Shown piece by piece: positions 43,246 through 59,532 of a DNA stretch of 64,000 nt; positions within the stretch are counted from its first letter, which is position 1, and the number at the start of each line of letters is the position of its first letter. Source of the stretch: Actinoplanes couchii. GTDB lineage: Bacteria; Actinomycetota; Actinomycetes; Mycobacteriales; Micromonosporaceae. Position numbers and translations under genes: made by a program. The stretch covers positions 1 to 64,000 of the forward strand of contig NZ_BOMG01000056.1 in assembly GCF_016862075.1 (NCBI RefSeq), in the 5' to 3' direction. Below the pieces are notes generated by a model, which was given only the letters and a program-made list of their open reading frames with translations, searched no databases and had not been told where the DNA came from.

Positions 43246-43889
43246 TTGTCGCCCTCCTCGGACTTCTCGGTCCCGCCGAGGAACTCGTCGAGCGCGACCT
43301 TCGTGAAGACCACCTCGTCGGCGACCAGCACGTCGTAAGTGTTGAGCTGGCCGGCCTCGATGAGGTGCACGGACGGCTCGTTGCGCAGCGAAACCCAGTT
43401 CAGCTCGTCCTGGCTGTCCAGAACGACCAGGACCTTGGTGGTCTGGGCGACCTTGCGCAGGGTCGCGATCGCGGCCTTCGTCGACGGCTTCTCGCCGGTG
43501 ACGAACGACTCGACCACGAACACGCGGCCGTCACGGGCCCGGTCGGAGAGGGCGCCACGCAGAGCGGCGGCCTTCATCTTCTTGGGGGTCCGCTGGCTGT
43601 AGTCACGCGGCACGGGACCGTGCACGACGCCACCACCGGTGAACTGCGGCGCGCGGATCGAGCCCTGACGGGCGCGACCGGTGCCCTTCTGCTTGTACGG
43701 CTTCTTGCCACCGCCGGCGACCTCGCCGCGCGTCTTGGCCTTGTGCGTGCCCTGACGGGCCGCGGCCAGCTGCGCCACGACGACCTGGTGCATCAGCGGG
43801 ATGTTCGCCTGCACGTCGAAAACGTTCGCGGGCAGGTCGACCGAGCCGGCCTTGGTGCCCTCGGCGTTGATCACGTCAACCGAGCTCAC
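43242..43889 (-). CDS. rplD: 50S ribosomal protein L4
   Basis: 215 residues. The exit-tunnel loop is seen in KTRGEVAGGGKKPYKQKGTG and RARQGSIRAPQFTGGGVVHG. In E. coli L4 autoregulates the S10 operon; the leader of rpsJ here is structured, but the mechanism is not shown. GTG start overlaps the rplC stop. Confidence 0.97.
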   Translation of the reverse strand: MSSVDVINAEGTKAGSVDLPANVFDVQANIPLMHQVVVAQLAAARQGTHKAKTRGEVAGGGKKPYKQKGTGRARQGSIRAPQFTGGGVVHGPVPRDYSQRTPKKMKAAALRGALSDRARDGRVFVVESFVTGEKPSTKAAIATLRKVAQTTKVLVVLDSQDELNWVSLRNEPSVHLIEAGQLNTYDVLVADEVVFTKVALDEFLGGTEKSEEGDK

Positions 43890-44536
43890 TTGGCACCGCC
43901 CTTCTTCGACGCGGAACGAACCAGGATCAGCGCGCCCTTGGGACCGGGCACCGCGCCGCGGACCAGGATCAGGTTGCGCTCGGTGTCGACGGCCTGGATG
44001 ACCAGGTTCTGCACGGTGAAGCGCTTGCCACCCATGCGACCGGCCATCTTGACGCCCTTGAAGACGCGACCCGGGGTCGCGCAGGCGCCGATCGAGCCGG
44101 GCGAGCGGTGCTTACGCTCGACACCGTGGCTGGCCCGGAGACCGTGGAAGCCGTGCCGCTTCATGACACCGGCGTAGCCCTTGCCCTTGGTCTTGCCGGT
44201 CACGTCGATCGGCTGGCCGGCGGCGAACGTCTCGGCGGTGACTTCCTGGCCGAGCTCGTACTCGCTGGCGTCAGCCGTGCGGAGCTCCACGAGGTGGCGC
44301 CGCGGCGAAACGCCGGCCTTGGCGAACTGGCCGGTCTCCGGCTTGTTCACCTTGCGCGGGTCGATCGCGCCGTAGGCCAGCTGGACAGCGGAGTAGCCGT
44401 CCTTCTCATCGGTGCGGACCTGGGTCACGACGCAAGGGCCGGCCTGCACCACGGTTACCGGGACGACCTTGTTGTTGTCCCAGACCTGGGTCATGCCGAG
44501 CTTGGCGCCCAGGATCCCCTTAACTTGCCTGTCCAT
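43886..44536 (-). CDS. rplC: 50S ribosomal protein L3
   Basis: 216 residues: MDRQVKGILGAKLGMTQVWD, the loop reaching the peptidyl transferase centre (KGKGYAGVMKRHGFHGLRAS, HGVERKHRSPGSIGACATPG) and RVFKGVKMAGRMGGKRFTVQ. 10 bp after rpsJ. Confidence 0.98.
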   Translation of the reverse strand: MDRQVKGILGAKLGMTQVWDNNKVVPVTVVQAGPCVVTQVRTDEKDGYSAVQLAYGAIDPRKVNKPETGQFAKAGVSPRRHLVELRTADASEYELGQEVTAETFAAGQPIDVTGKTKGKGYAGVMKRHGFHGLRASHGVERKHRSPGSIGACATPGRVFKGVKMAGRMGGKRFTVQNLVIQAVDTERNLILVRGAVPGPKGALILVRSASKKGGAK

Positions 44537-44546
44537 TGTCCGGTCC

Positions 44547-44855
44547 CTACAGCTTGATCTCGATGTCGACGCCAGCCGGAAGGTCGAGACGCATGAGCGA
44601 GTCGACCGTCTTCGGGGTCGGGTCGATGATGTCGATCAGACGCTTGTGCGTGCGCATCTCGAAGTGCTCGCGCGAGTCCTTGTACTTGTGCGGCGAACGG
44701 ATCACGCAGAAACGGTTGATCTCCGTGGGCAGCGGCACCGGGCCCGCGACCTGCGCCCCGGTACGCGTCACCGTCTCGACGATTTTCCGCGCCGAGGAGT
44801 CGACGACCTCGTGGTCATAGGCCTTGAGCCGGATGCGGATCTTCTGTCCCGCCAT
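44547..44855 (-). CDS. rpsJ: 30S ribosomal protein S10
   Basis: 102 residues, also the NusE antitermination factor: [60 protein letters not shown] and [11 protein letters not shown]. First gene of the S10 operon, after a long structured leader; ribosome site agaagg lies upstream of the ATG at 44855. Confidence 0.98.
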
Positions 44856-45060
44856 GGTGGCTTCTGTTTCCTTCTCTCGATGCCGCTACGTGCGGAAGCG
44901 GTACCTCCGCATGCCCGCAGGACCGTTGATCCTGCGTTGTCCGACCCCCGCGGTCGGGCGTGTCGCGCCTCTGCTCAGAATGCTGGGCATTCTGCTTCAG
45001 CCCCTGCCCCCTGACTGCTGGGGAGGCGCCGATCGCGGGAATCTGGGGGCCGGGCGGCAA
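44856..45060 (-). promoter_or_regulatory. structured leader of the S10 operon
   Basis: Minus-strand leader with several short perfect hairpins: cagaatgc-cca-gcattctg, ccgacc-gcggg-ggtcgg and gcagga-N7-tcctgc. It contains the 19-base motif cgacacgcccgaccgcggg at 44947-44965, also present before rpsL. No gene in the 392-bp gap to tuf. Probably a cis-regulatory RNA for ribosomal protein control; mechanism unknown. Confidence 0.5.
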
Positions 45061-45088
45061 ATCAAAACACACCCGGACACCCGGCGAG

Positions 45089-45119
45089 GGTGGGTAACTG
45101 TACGAGACAGCTACCCACC
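45089..45119 (-). terminator. terminator after tuf
   Basis: A 13-bp stem with one A-C mismatch (45089-45101 with 45107-45119), loop acgag, about 130 bp after the tuf stop and upstream of the rpsJ leader. A weak T-rich stretch follows some 20 bases later on the minus strand. Confidence 0.65.
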
Positions 45120-45247
45120 CCGCGCGGACGCAACCTGACTAGTATGCCGGATCGATTCCGACATTGCTAATCGGGGTCACCTCTGAGAGTTGCTCACCGC
45201 TCCCCGGGAGCCGAAGCTCACGAAAAGCGATCGTGAACATTCTCAGA

Positions 45248-46441
45248 TCAGACGTTGATCTTCGTGACCGTGCCGGCGCCGACGGTGCGGCCACCCTCAC
45301 GGATCGCGAACTTCAGGCCCTGCTCCATGGCGATCGGCTGGATCAGCTTCACGGACATGGAGGTGGAGTCGCCGGGCATGACCATCTCGGTGCCCTCGGG
45401 CAGCGTGACGACGCCGGTGACGTCCGTGGTGCGGAAGTAGAACTGCGGCCGGTAGTTCTGGAAGAACGGCGTGTGCCGGCCACCCTCCTCCTTCGAGAGG
45501 ATGTAGACCTGGCCCTCGAACTCCGTGTGCGGAGTAGAGGTGCCGGGCTTCACGACGACCATGCCGCGCTCGACGTCCTCGCGCTTGATGCCGCGGAGCA
45601 GCAGGCCGACGTTCTCACCCGCGCGGGCCTCGTCGAGCAGCTTGCGGAACATCTCGATGCCGGTGCAAACGGTCTTGGTCGACTTCTCGCGGATACCGAC
45701 GATCTCGACCTCCTCGTTCGGCTTGAGGATGCCACGCTCGGCGCGACCGGTCACCACGGTGCCACGGCCGGTGATCGTGAAGACGTCCTCGATCGGCATG
45801 AGGAACGGCTTCTCGGTCTCACGCTCGGGCTGCGGGATCGCGGTGTCGACCGCGGTCATCAGCTCGAGGAGCTTGCCGGTCCACTCCGGGTCGCCCTCGA
45901 GCGCCTTGAGCGCCGAGACGCGGACGACCGGCAGGTCGTCGCCCGGGAACTCGTAGGTGCTGAGCAGCTCGCGGACCTCGAGCTCGACGAGCTCCAGGAG
46001 CTCCTCGTCCTCGACCATGTCGCTCTTGTTCAGGGCGACGACGATGTACGGAACGCCGACCTGGCGGGCCAGGAGCACGTGCTCCTTGGTCTGCGGCATC
46101 GGGCCGTCGGTCGCGGCAACCACCAGGATCGCGCCGTCCATCTGCGCGGCACCGGTGATCATGTTCTTGATGTAGTCGGCGTGGCCGGGGCAGTCCACGT
46201 GCGCGTAGTGACGCGCCGCGGTCTGGTACTCGACGTGCGCGATCGAGATCGTGATACCACGGGCCTTCTCTTCAGGCGCCTTGTCGATCTCGTCGAACGG
46301 GGTGTACGGGTTGAGCTCAGGGAACTCGTCGTGCAGGACCTTCGTGATGGCCGCAGTCAGCGTCGTCTTACCGTGGTCGATGTGACCAATGGTGCCGATG
46401 TTGACGTGCGGCTTAGTCCGCTCGAACTTCGCCTTCGCCAC
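45248..46441 (-). CDS. tuf: elongation factor Tu
   Basis: 397 residues; GTP-dependent carrier of aminoacyl-tRNA. G1 GHIDHGKTTL, G2 ARGITI, G3 DCPGHADY, G4 NKSD (VALNKSDMVED), then domains 2 and 3 with GRGTVVTGRAERG and ending AGTVTKINV. Standard length. Downstream of fusA after a hairpin, as in the str operon. Confidence 0.99.
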   Translation of the reverse strand: MAKAKFERTKPHVNIGTIGHIDHGKTTLTAAITKVLHDEFPELNPYTPFDEIDKAPEEKARGITISIAHVEYQTAARHYAHVDCPGHADYIKNMITGAAQMDGAILVVAATDGPMPQTKEHVLLARQVGVPYIVVALNKSDMVEDEELLELVELEVRELLSTYEFPGDDLPVVRVSALKALEGDPEWTGKLLELMTAVDTAIPQPERETEKPFLMPIEDVFTITGRGTVVTGRAERGILKPNEEVEIVGIREKSTKTVCTGIEMFRKLLDEARAGENVGLLLRGIKREDVERGMVVVKPGTSTPHTEFEGQVYILSKEEGGRHTPFFQNYRPQFYFRTTDVTGVVTLPEGTEMVMPGDSTSMSVKLIQPIAMEQGLKFAIREGGRTVGAGTVTKINV

Positions 46442-46518
46442 TGGTGTCCTCCTGTGGACTGATCATTACTTTTGCCCGGCACGCCAGTAAGGCGCTCAGG
46501 ACTCTGTCGACTGCTAGT

Positions 46519-46549
46519 GCACGTGCGGCCCTCGACAGGCCGCACGTGC
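46519..46549 (-). terminator. hairpin between fusA and tuf
   Basis: A perfect 12-bp stem gcacgtgcggcc (46519-46530) with ggccgcacgtgc (46538-46549), loop ctcgaca, 10 bases after the fusA stop. Partial terminator that could give tuf independent expression. Confidence 0.65.
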
Positions 46550-46558
46550 CTCAACGCG

Positions 46559-48661
46559 TCAGGCGCCGGTGGCCTTAGCGATGATCTCCTTCGCCACGTT
46601 CGCGGGAACCTCAGCGTAGGAGTCGAACAGCATGCTGTAGCTAGCCCGGCCGGCAGTCTTCGACCGCAGGTCGCCGACGTAGCCGAACATCTCCGAGAGG
46701 GGCACCAGAGCCTGGACGACACGGGCGCCGTGGCGCTCCTCCATCGACTGGATCATGCCACGCCGGGAGTTGAGGTCGCCGATGACGTCACCCATGTTGT
46801 CCTCAGGGGTGGTGACCTCAACGGCCATCATCGGCTCGAGCAGCGCGGGGTCGGCCTTGCGGGCCGCTTCCTTCATCGCCATCGAGCCGGCGATCTTGAA
46901 CGCCATCTCGGACGAGTCGACCTCGTGGTACTGGCCGTCCAGCAGCGTGAACTTGACACCCACCAACGGGTAGCCGGCGAGAACGCCGTACTGGAGGGAG
47001 TCCTGCGCACCCGCGTCCACCGAGGGGATGAACTCCCGGGGGATACGGCCACCGGTGACCGCGTTCACGAACTCGTACGTCGGGCCGTCGGCCTCGAGCG
47101 TGAGCGGCTCGACCTTGACGATGACCTTCGCGTACTGGCCCGAACCACCGGTCTGCTTCTTGTGGACGTAGTCGAGCTTCTCGACCGTGCCGCGAATGGT
47201 CTCGCGGTACGCCACCTGCGGCTTGCCGATGTTGGCCTCGACACCGAACTCGCGGCGCATGCGGTCCACCAGGATGTCCAGGTGGAGCTCGCCCATGCCG
47301 GCGATGATGGTCTGGCCGGTCTCCTCGTCGTTGAAGACGCGGAACGTCGGGTCCTCTTCGGCCAGGCGCTGGATAGCGGTGCCCAGCTTCTCCTGGTCCG
47401 ACTTGGTCTTCGGCTCGATGGCGACCTGGATGACCGGCTCCGGGAAGGTCATCGACTCCAGGATGACCGGCTTGGCCGGGTCGCTGAGCGTGTCACCGGT
47501 GGTGGTCTGCTTCAGACCCTGGACGGCGATGATGTCGCCGGCCTGCGCGGTGGCGCGCTCCTCACGCTTGTTCGCGTGCATCTGGTAGATCTTGCCGATG
47601 CGCTCTTTCCGGTCCTTGGTGGAGTTGATCACCTGAGTACCGGTCTCGAGCGTCCCGGAGTAGACCCGGACGTACGTGAGCTTGCCGAGGTGCTTGTCGG
47701 TCTGGATCTTGAAGGCCAGTGCCGAGAAGGGCTCGTCGTTCGACGGCTTGCGCAGCAGCGGCGTCTCGCCGTCGGTCGCGGTGCCCTGGATGGCCGGGAT
47801 GTCCAGCGGCGACGGCAGGAACTCGACAACGGCGTCCAGCATCGGCTGCACACCCTTGTTCTTGAACGCCGAGCCACAGAGCACCGGGTTGGCCTTGCTG
47901 GCGATCGTGGCGCGCCGGATGGCGGCCCGGACCTCGTCGATCGAGACCTCTTCGCCCTCGAGGTACTTCTCCATCACGGCGTCGTCGACGTCCGCGAGGG
48001 TCTCGATGAGCTTCTCGCGCCACTCGGTCGCGGAGGCGACCAGGTCGGCCGGGATCTCCTCGATCGCGTAGTCCTCACCCTTCTGGGTCTCCCCACGCCA
48101 GGTGAGCGCGCGCATCTCGATCAGGTCGACGACACCGATGTGGTCACCCTCGAGCCCGATCGGGATCTGGAGGACCAGCGGGGTGGCGTTGAGCCGGTCG
48201 ATCATCATCTGCACGCAGCGGAAGAAGTCGGCACCGGTCCGGTCGAGCTTGTTGACGAAGCACATCCGGGGGACGTCGTACTTGTCCGCCTGGCGCCAGA
48301 CGTTCTCGGTCTGGGGCTCCACGCCGGCCACACCGTCGTACACCGCGACCGCACCATCGAGCACACGCAGCGACCGCTCGACCTCGACCGTGAAGTCGAC
48401 GTGGCCAGGCGTGTCGATGATCTGGATCGTGTGACCCTTCCACTCGCACTTGGTGGCGGCGGAAGTGATGGTGATACCGCGCTCCTGCTCCTGTTCCATC
48501 CAGTCCATGACGGCGCCGCCGTCGTGCACTTCACCGATCTTGTACGTGATACCGGTGTAGAACAGGATTCGCTCGGTCGTCGTGGTCTTACCAGCGTCGA
48601 TGTGCGCCATGATGCCGATGTTGCGTACCTTGGCGAGCGCGTCTGCGGCGGCCACTTCCAT
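46559..48661 (-). CDS. fusA: elongation factor G
   Basis: 700 residues; GTPase driving translocation. Begins MEVAAADALAKVRNIGIMAH; G1 AHIDAGKTTTTERILFYTG, G2 ERGITITSAAT, G3 DTPGHVDFTVEVERSLR, G4 NKLDRTGADF, and C-terminal YSMLFDSYAEVPANVAKEI. ATG 48661 is used; GTG 48655 two codons later is the alternative. Upstream open sequence lacks family features. About 80 bp after rpsG. Confidence 0.97.
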   Translation of the reverse strand: MEVAAADALAKVRNIGIMAHIDAGKTTTTERILFYTGITYKIGEVHDGGAVMDWMEQEQERGITITSAATKCEWKGHTIQIIDTPGHVDFTVEVERSLRVLDGAVAVYDGVAGVEPQTENVWRQADKYDVPRMCFVNKLDRTGADFFRCVQMMIDRLNATPLVLQIPIGLEGDHIGVVDLIEMRALTWRGETQKGEDYAIEEIPADLVASATEWREKLIETLADVDDAVMEKYLEGEEVSIDEVRAAIRRATIASKANPVLCGSAFKNKGVQPMLDAVVEFLPSPLDIPAIQGTATDGETPLLRKPSNDEPFSALAFKIQTDKHLGKLTYVRVYSGTLETGTQVINSTKDRKERIGKIYQMHANKREERATAQAGDIIAVQGLKQTTTGDTLSDPAKPVILESMTFPEPVIQVAIEPKTKSDQEKLGTAIQRLAEEDPTFRVFNDEETGQTIIAGMGELHLDILVDRMRREFGVEANIGKPQVAYRETIRGTVEKLDYVHKKQTGGSGQYAKVIVKVEPLTLEADGPTYEFVNAVTGGRIPREFIPSVDAGAQDSLQYGVLAGYPLVGVKFTLLDGQYHEVDSSEMAFKIAGSMAMKEAARKADPALLEPMMAVEVTTPEDNMGDVIGDLNSRRGMIQSMEERHGARVVQALVPLSEMFGYVGDLRSKTAGRASYSMLFDSYAEVPANVAKEIIAKATGA

Positions 48662-48740
48662 CCCTACTTTTCTTCGTCGTCGTCTCGTGGACCGGTACGA
48701 CTGCCGTGGCCCGGCGGATTGCCGGGCCCGCAGCAGGGTC

Positions 48741-49214
48741 TTACCAGCGGTAGTGCGCGAAGGCCTTGTTGGACTCCGCCATCTTGTGAGTGTCCTCGCG
48801 ACGCTTGACAGCGGCACCCAGGCCGTTGCTGGCGTCGAGCAGCTCGTTCTGGAGGCGGTCGATCATGGTCTTCTCGCGGCGGGCCTTGGAGTACTGGACC
48901 AGCCAGCGCAGACCGAGAGTGGTCTGACGCGGGGTACGAACCTCGACCGGAACCTGGTAGGTCGCGCCACCGACGCGACGGCTACGGACCTCGAGGGTCG
49001 GCTTCACGTTGTCCATGGCGCGCTTGAGGATCACCACGGGGTCGGTGCCGCCGCTCTTCTCGCGGGCACCCTCCAGGGCGCCGTACACGATGCGCTCGGC
49101 GAGCTGACGCTTGCCGCCGATCAGGATCTTGTTGACCAGCTGCGTTACCAGCGGGGAGTTGTACACCGGGTCTGCGACCACAGGGTGGCGCGGAGCGGGT
49201 CCCTTACGCGGCAT
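48741..49214 (-). CDS. rpsG: 30S ribosomal protein S7
   Basis: 157 residues; organises the 3' major domain of 16S rRNA. Features: MPRKGPAPRHPVVADPVYNS, KILIGGKRQLAERIVYGALE, VGGATYQVPVEVRTPRQTTL and ending KMAESNKAFAHYRW. ATG at 49214, one base after the rpsL stop; the longer open sequence overlaps rpsL. Confidence 0.98.
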   Translation of the reverse strand: MPRKGPAPRHPVVADPVYNSPLVTQLVNKILIGGKRQLAERIVYGALEGAREKSGGTDPVVILKRAMDNVKPTLEVRSRRVGGATYQVPVEVRTPRQTTLGLRWLVQYSKARREKTMIDRLQNELLDASNGLGAAVKRREDTHKMAESNKAFAHYRW

Positions 49215-49215
49215 G

Positions 49216-49590
49216 TCAGCTCTTCTCCTTCTTCGCGCCGTAACGGCTGCGGGCCTGCTTGCGGTTGCGGACACCCTGGGTGTCCAGCGAACCACGAACG
49301 ATCTTGTAGCGGACGCCCGGGAGGTCCTTAACACGACCGCCACGCACGAGCACGATCGAGTGCTCCTGCAGGTTGTGGCCGACGCCCGGGATGTACGCCG
49401 TCACCTCGATCTGGCTGCTGAGCTTCACACGAGCGACCTTGCGCAGCGCGGAGTTCGGCTTCTTGGGGGTAGTGGTGTACACGCGCGTGCACACGCCGCG
49501 CCGCTGAGGACTTCCCTTCAGCGCCGGCGTCTTCGTCTTGCTCGTCTTCGCCTGGCGGCCCTTGCGGACCAGCTGCTGGATCGTGGGCAC
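49216..49590 (-). CDS. rpsL: 30S ribosomal protein S12
   Basis: 124 residues, the exact family length, from GTG 49590 (VPTIQQLVRKGRQAKTSKTK). The decoding-site loops are TTPKKPNSALRKVARVKL and RGGRVKDLPGVRYKIVRG; both lysines whose change gives streptomycin resistance are present, so the protein is of the sensitive type. First gene of the str operon, with a ~300-nt leader and a clear promoter. Confidence 0.98.
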   Translation of the reverse strand: MPTIQQLVRKGRQAKTSKTKTPALKGSPQRRGVCTRVYTTTPKKPNSALRKVARVKLSSQIEVTAYIPGVGHNLQEHSIVLVRGGRVKDLPGVRYKIVRGSLDTQGVRNRKQARSRYGAKKEKS

Positions 49591-49890
49591 CGGGTTTCTC
49601 CGCTCCCTTCGGCCGCTCCTGTTTGGCGGCCGCACCGTGTATTTCTGCCTCTGTGTGTGGGCTGCTCTCCGAGGAGGGCCTCCCACACCCGCGGTCGGGC
49701 GTGTCGTCCGGCTCACGGTCCCATCACGCGCGAAGGTTCGCGCGCTCCGGCTTTGTCTGTGTCAGGGGCTCGATTCCAGGCCTGTTCTCACCGGCTTGGG
49801 ACCTAGCTCCCCGTCGTGCTGCTTCATACCCGTCGCACATTCCGAATCGGGCGCACGCACGAGTTGCCCGGGCGAGCCCGGGCACGAGGG
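49591..49890 (-). promoter_or_regulatory. leader of the str operon
   Basis: About 300 nt from the predicted start point to rpsL without a gene. Contains the 19-base motif cgacacgcccgaccgcggg at 49688-49706 followed by a gtgtggg...cccacac hairpin. The same motif occurs at almost the same distance before rpsJ. Candidate cis-regulatory RNA. Confidence 0.5.
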
Positions 49891-49893
49891 GAA

Positions 49894-49922
49894 AGACTAC
49901 CCACCCTGCGCACCCAGGTCAA
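49894..49922 (-). promoter_or_regulatory. candidate promoter of rpsL-rpsG-fusA-tuf
   Basis: Minus strand: -35 TTGACC (49917-49922), 17-bp spacer, -10 TAGTCT (49894-49899). One of the best housekeeping promoter matches in the window. Confidence 0.65.
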
Positions 49923-50029
49923 AATGAACCCAGGCTCCCACGATGGACATCTCCGTATACCAGTGTACCGGGTGCTCCCGCGTGCCATCGTCGCGGTGCC
50001 GGATCCCGGCCGCGGAACGGCTTCCGGAG

Positions 50030-50590
50030 TCACGACAACTGCACCACCAGCCCCAGCACCAGCGCCACCACGGACAGTCCGGCCCCGGTGATCCCGCACA
50101 CCATCCCACCGATCGTCAGGCCTCGCCCGGTGAACCGTACTCTCCCCGGCTCGGCCTGGCGGGCGATCTGCCGGCGCGCGATCAGGGCGGCCGTCACCGC
50201 CCCCGCGCACGCCAGCACGCTCAGCATCGTGAAGGCACCGGCGACCCAGCCGCCCCAGCCCTCCTCCGCGCCGGCCAGGCCGAAGCAGAACACGGCGAGG
50301 GAGACGAGGATCGCGGCGACCCCGGCGACCAGCGAACCCACGGCCGGCCCGGACGTGATCGGCGCCACCTGGAAGTGGACGAGACCGAACGGGGTGCCGG
50401 TCACCCGGTCCACCCGCTCCGGCTGCCAGCCCGCGGCGACCGGGGGCGGTGGCACCGCGGGGCCGAACTGCGGCGGTGCGGCGGGGAACGGTGGCGGAGC
50501 GCCGTACGGAGCCGGCGGCTGACCGTACGGCGAGTGGTACGGCGGGCCCGGCTGCGGCGGTGGATAGGCGGCGCCCGGGGGTTGCGTCAT
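50030..50590 (-). CDS. DUF4190-type proline-rich membrane protein
   Basis: 186 residues. Residues 1-55 are Pro/Gly/Tyr-rich (for example PPGAAYPPPQPGPPYHSPYG). Three hydrophobic helices follow (SLVAGVAAILVSLAVFCFGL, FTMLSVLACAGAVTAALI and MVCGITGAGLSVVALVLGLV), with GRGLTIGGMVCG in the DUF4190 style. Function unknown; such proteins are frequent and poorly studied in actinobacteria. Sits between rpoC and the str operon with a second DUF4190-like gene. Confidence 0.75.
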   Translation of the reverse strand: MTQPPGAAYPPPQPGPPYHSPYGQPPAPYGAPPPFPAAPPQFGPAVPPPPVAAGWQPERVDRVTGTPFGLVHFQVAPITSGPAVGSLVAGVAAILVSLAVFCFGLAGAEEGWGGWVAGAFTMLSVLACAGAVTAALIARRQIARQAEPGRVRFTGRGLTIGGMVCGITGAGLSVVALVLGLVVQLS

Positions 50591-50643
50591 ATCCGAAGCA
50601 TGTCACTCGTACGAGCGGGAGCGCAGCCCACCCAGGGGGTGGC

Positions 50644-50994
50644 TCAGTCCGTGCCGGGCGCGAAATCCTGCGCCCCGGGAGCGGCGGCCAGGTGCAGCAG
50701 CCCGGCGATCAGCAGCACCACCAGCGCGGCCACCGTCAGCACGATGCCCACCCAGGCCAGCTGAGTGCCCCGCCTGATCCACACCGAGCCGGTGAGGAAC
50801 CCACCCCCGGCATGGACCTGACGGCTCGTCTGCCGGGCCAGCAGGAGCGCGAGGGTAGCCGGGATCACCCCGCCCAGCAACGGGCCGGTGAGCAGACCCA
50901 CCAGGCCGAGCGCGAAGACGGCTCGCGCCTTGGTCGACGGCACCGGCTCCGGGTCCATCGGGTGGCGGGCGGGAACGGCGGCGGGAAGGGTCAC
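50644..50994 (-). CDS. small membrane protein, DUF4190-like
   Basis: 116 residues: short Pro-rich N-terminus, then three hydrophobic stretches (FALGLVGLLTGPLLGGVIPA, PATLALLLA and WVGIVLTVAALVVLLIAGLL). Arg-bearing loop ARQTSRQVHAGGGFLTGS resembles DUF4190 proteins. GTG start at 50994. 53 bp upstream of the other DUF4190-like gene, probably co-transcribed. Function unknown. Confidence 0.65.
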   Translation of the reverse strand: MTLPAAVPARHPMDPEPVPSTKARAVFALGLVGLLTGPLLGGVIPATLALLLARQTSRQVHAGGGFLTGSVWIRRGTQLAWVGIVLTVAALVVLLIAGLLHLAAAPGAQDFAPGTD

Positions 50995-51014
50995 CCGCCC
51001 ATTCTAGGAAGCAC

Positions 51015-51049
51015 CGCGGGGCGGCCGCGCATCGCGCGACCGCCCCGTG
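51015..51049 (-). terminator. terminator after rpoC
   Basis: cgcggggcgg (51015-51024) pairs with ccgccccgtg (51040-51049) apart from one mismatch, with an inner gcgc pairing. It lies 22 bases after the rpoC stop. No T tract. Confidence 0.6.
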
Positions 51050-51071
51050 GCGTTGGTTGGTGCAGAAGCCC

Positions 51072-54965
<3,894 letters not shown>

Positions 54966-55056
54966 TTGGACTATCCCTCGTGTTTCGTTGCTCGGGTGAA
55001 TTCAAGGCCGGCGGGTGCGGCCCCGGGGCTCCTCGCGGAGTCCGGGGCCGCTTCCG

Positions 55057-58497
<3,441 letters not shown>

Positions 58498-58639
58498 GAT
58501 GCGTCCTTCCGAGGACCGGTGCTGCTATGCGGCTGAGTTGCTGATGCAACTGGTCTGCGTGCACTCCAATGAGCCCCCAAGAGAGTTATCCACATGGATA
58601 TCTCAGTCGAAGGCAAGGCAGAAGGCAGCGCAAACTAGC

Positions 58640-58668
58640 AGTGTAGCCGCTCGGCTAACCGCTGTCCA
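58640..58668 (-). promoter_or_regulatory. candidate promoter of rpoB-rpoC
   Basis: Minus strand: -35 TGGACA (58663-58668), 17-bp spacer, -10 TACACT (58640-58645); predicted leader about 135 nt before the TTG start. Confidence 0.5.
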
Positions 58669-59036
58669 GCCCCACACCAGAGGTGTTCTGCGGAACGTGC
58701 CCTCATCCTTCCTGACCTGCGCAACTGCGGTCAGTGCGGTGACGGGGCCGCTCAGAAACGCGGCAACTGTCCTCTGGTGCCGGTCCGTTGGGTGCCGGGC
58801 ATGAACCCGTTACCCAGAGGGCGGCTGTCGCAAGCGCGGAAACTTGCTGCTGTCAGCGTGCCTGGCGGGCGACACACAGTCAAGGGCTGTGCCGCGGGTC
58901 GGACAAGCCCAGTCATACACCTGGCGCACCAAACGGACCTGAATGCAGGAAAAGCGAGCTTTGATCAGGTTTGTCGCCGGCCCCGGATCGCCGCTGGTGA
59001 GGCGACCCTGACCTGCGGCGAACCGCCGGACAACGA

Positions 59037-59073
59037 CGATGGCGGAGACCCGCGAAACGGATCTCCGCCATCG
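59037..59073 (-). terminator. terminator after rplL
   Basis: A perfect 12-bp stem cgatggcggaga (59037-59048) with tctccgccatcg (59062-59073), 25 bases after the rplL stop. It separates the L10-L7/L12 unit from rpoB. Confidence 0.75.
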
Positions 59074-59098
59074 ACGGATAACACTGTGGAGCGTTAGG

Positions 59099-59479
59099 TC
59101 ACTTGAGGGTGACCTTGGCGCCCTCACCCTCGAGCTTGGCCTTGGCGGCCTCGGCCTTCTCCTTGTTGACACCCTCGAGGATCGCCTTGGGGGCGGACTC
59201 GACGGCGTCCTTGGCCTCCTTGAGGCCCAGGCCGGTCAGCTCACGCACGACCTTGATGACCTGGATCTTCTTGCCACCGTCGCCCTCGAGGACAACGTCG
59301 AAGGAGTCCTTCTCGGCCTCGGCCTCGGCGACCGGGGCACCCGGGCCGGCGGCGACGGCGACCGGAGCGGCAGCCTTGACGTCGAAGACGTCCTCGAACT
59401 GCTTCACGAACTCGGAGAGCTCGATGAGGGTCATCTCCTTGAAGGCCTCGAGCAGGTCTTCGGTGCTGATCTTCGCCAT
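59099..59479 (-). CDS. rplL: 50S ribosomal protein L7/L12
   Basis: 126 residues; multimeric stalk protein recruiting translational GTPases. N-terminal dimer helices (TEDLLEAFKEMTLIELSEFV), Ala/Gly/Val-rich hinge at about 33-50 and C-terminal domain with GDGGKKIQVIKVVRELTGLG and LKEAKDAVESAPKAI. 53 bp after rplJ. Confidence 0.98.
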   Translation of the reverse strand: MAKISTEDLLEAFKEMTLIELSEFVKQFEDVFDVKAAAPVAVAAGPGAPVAEAEAEKDSFDVVLEGDGGKKIQVIKVVRELTGLGLKEAKDAVESAPKAILEGVNKEKAEAAKAKLEGEGAKVTLK

Positions 59480-59532
59480 GGTGGGAAACCTTTCCTAAGA
59501 ACTTTTGACGTTTAAACGGTTCACGCGAGGGC

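Larger units (their letters stand above)
58498..59098 (-). other. rplL-rpoB intergenic region
   Basis: About 600 bp without a convincing gene. It contains the terminator after rplL (59037-59073) and a promoter-like pair for rpoB (58640-58668). The rest has no recognisable structure beyond generally lower GC near 58600. Confidence 0.7.

Noticed and set aside
58640..59030. Small genes in the rplL-rpoB gap
   Set aside because: Open frames are under about 100 codons, lack ribosome sites and have amino-acid composition of random GC-rich sequence.
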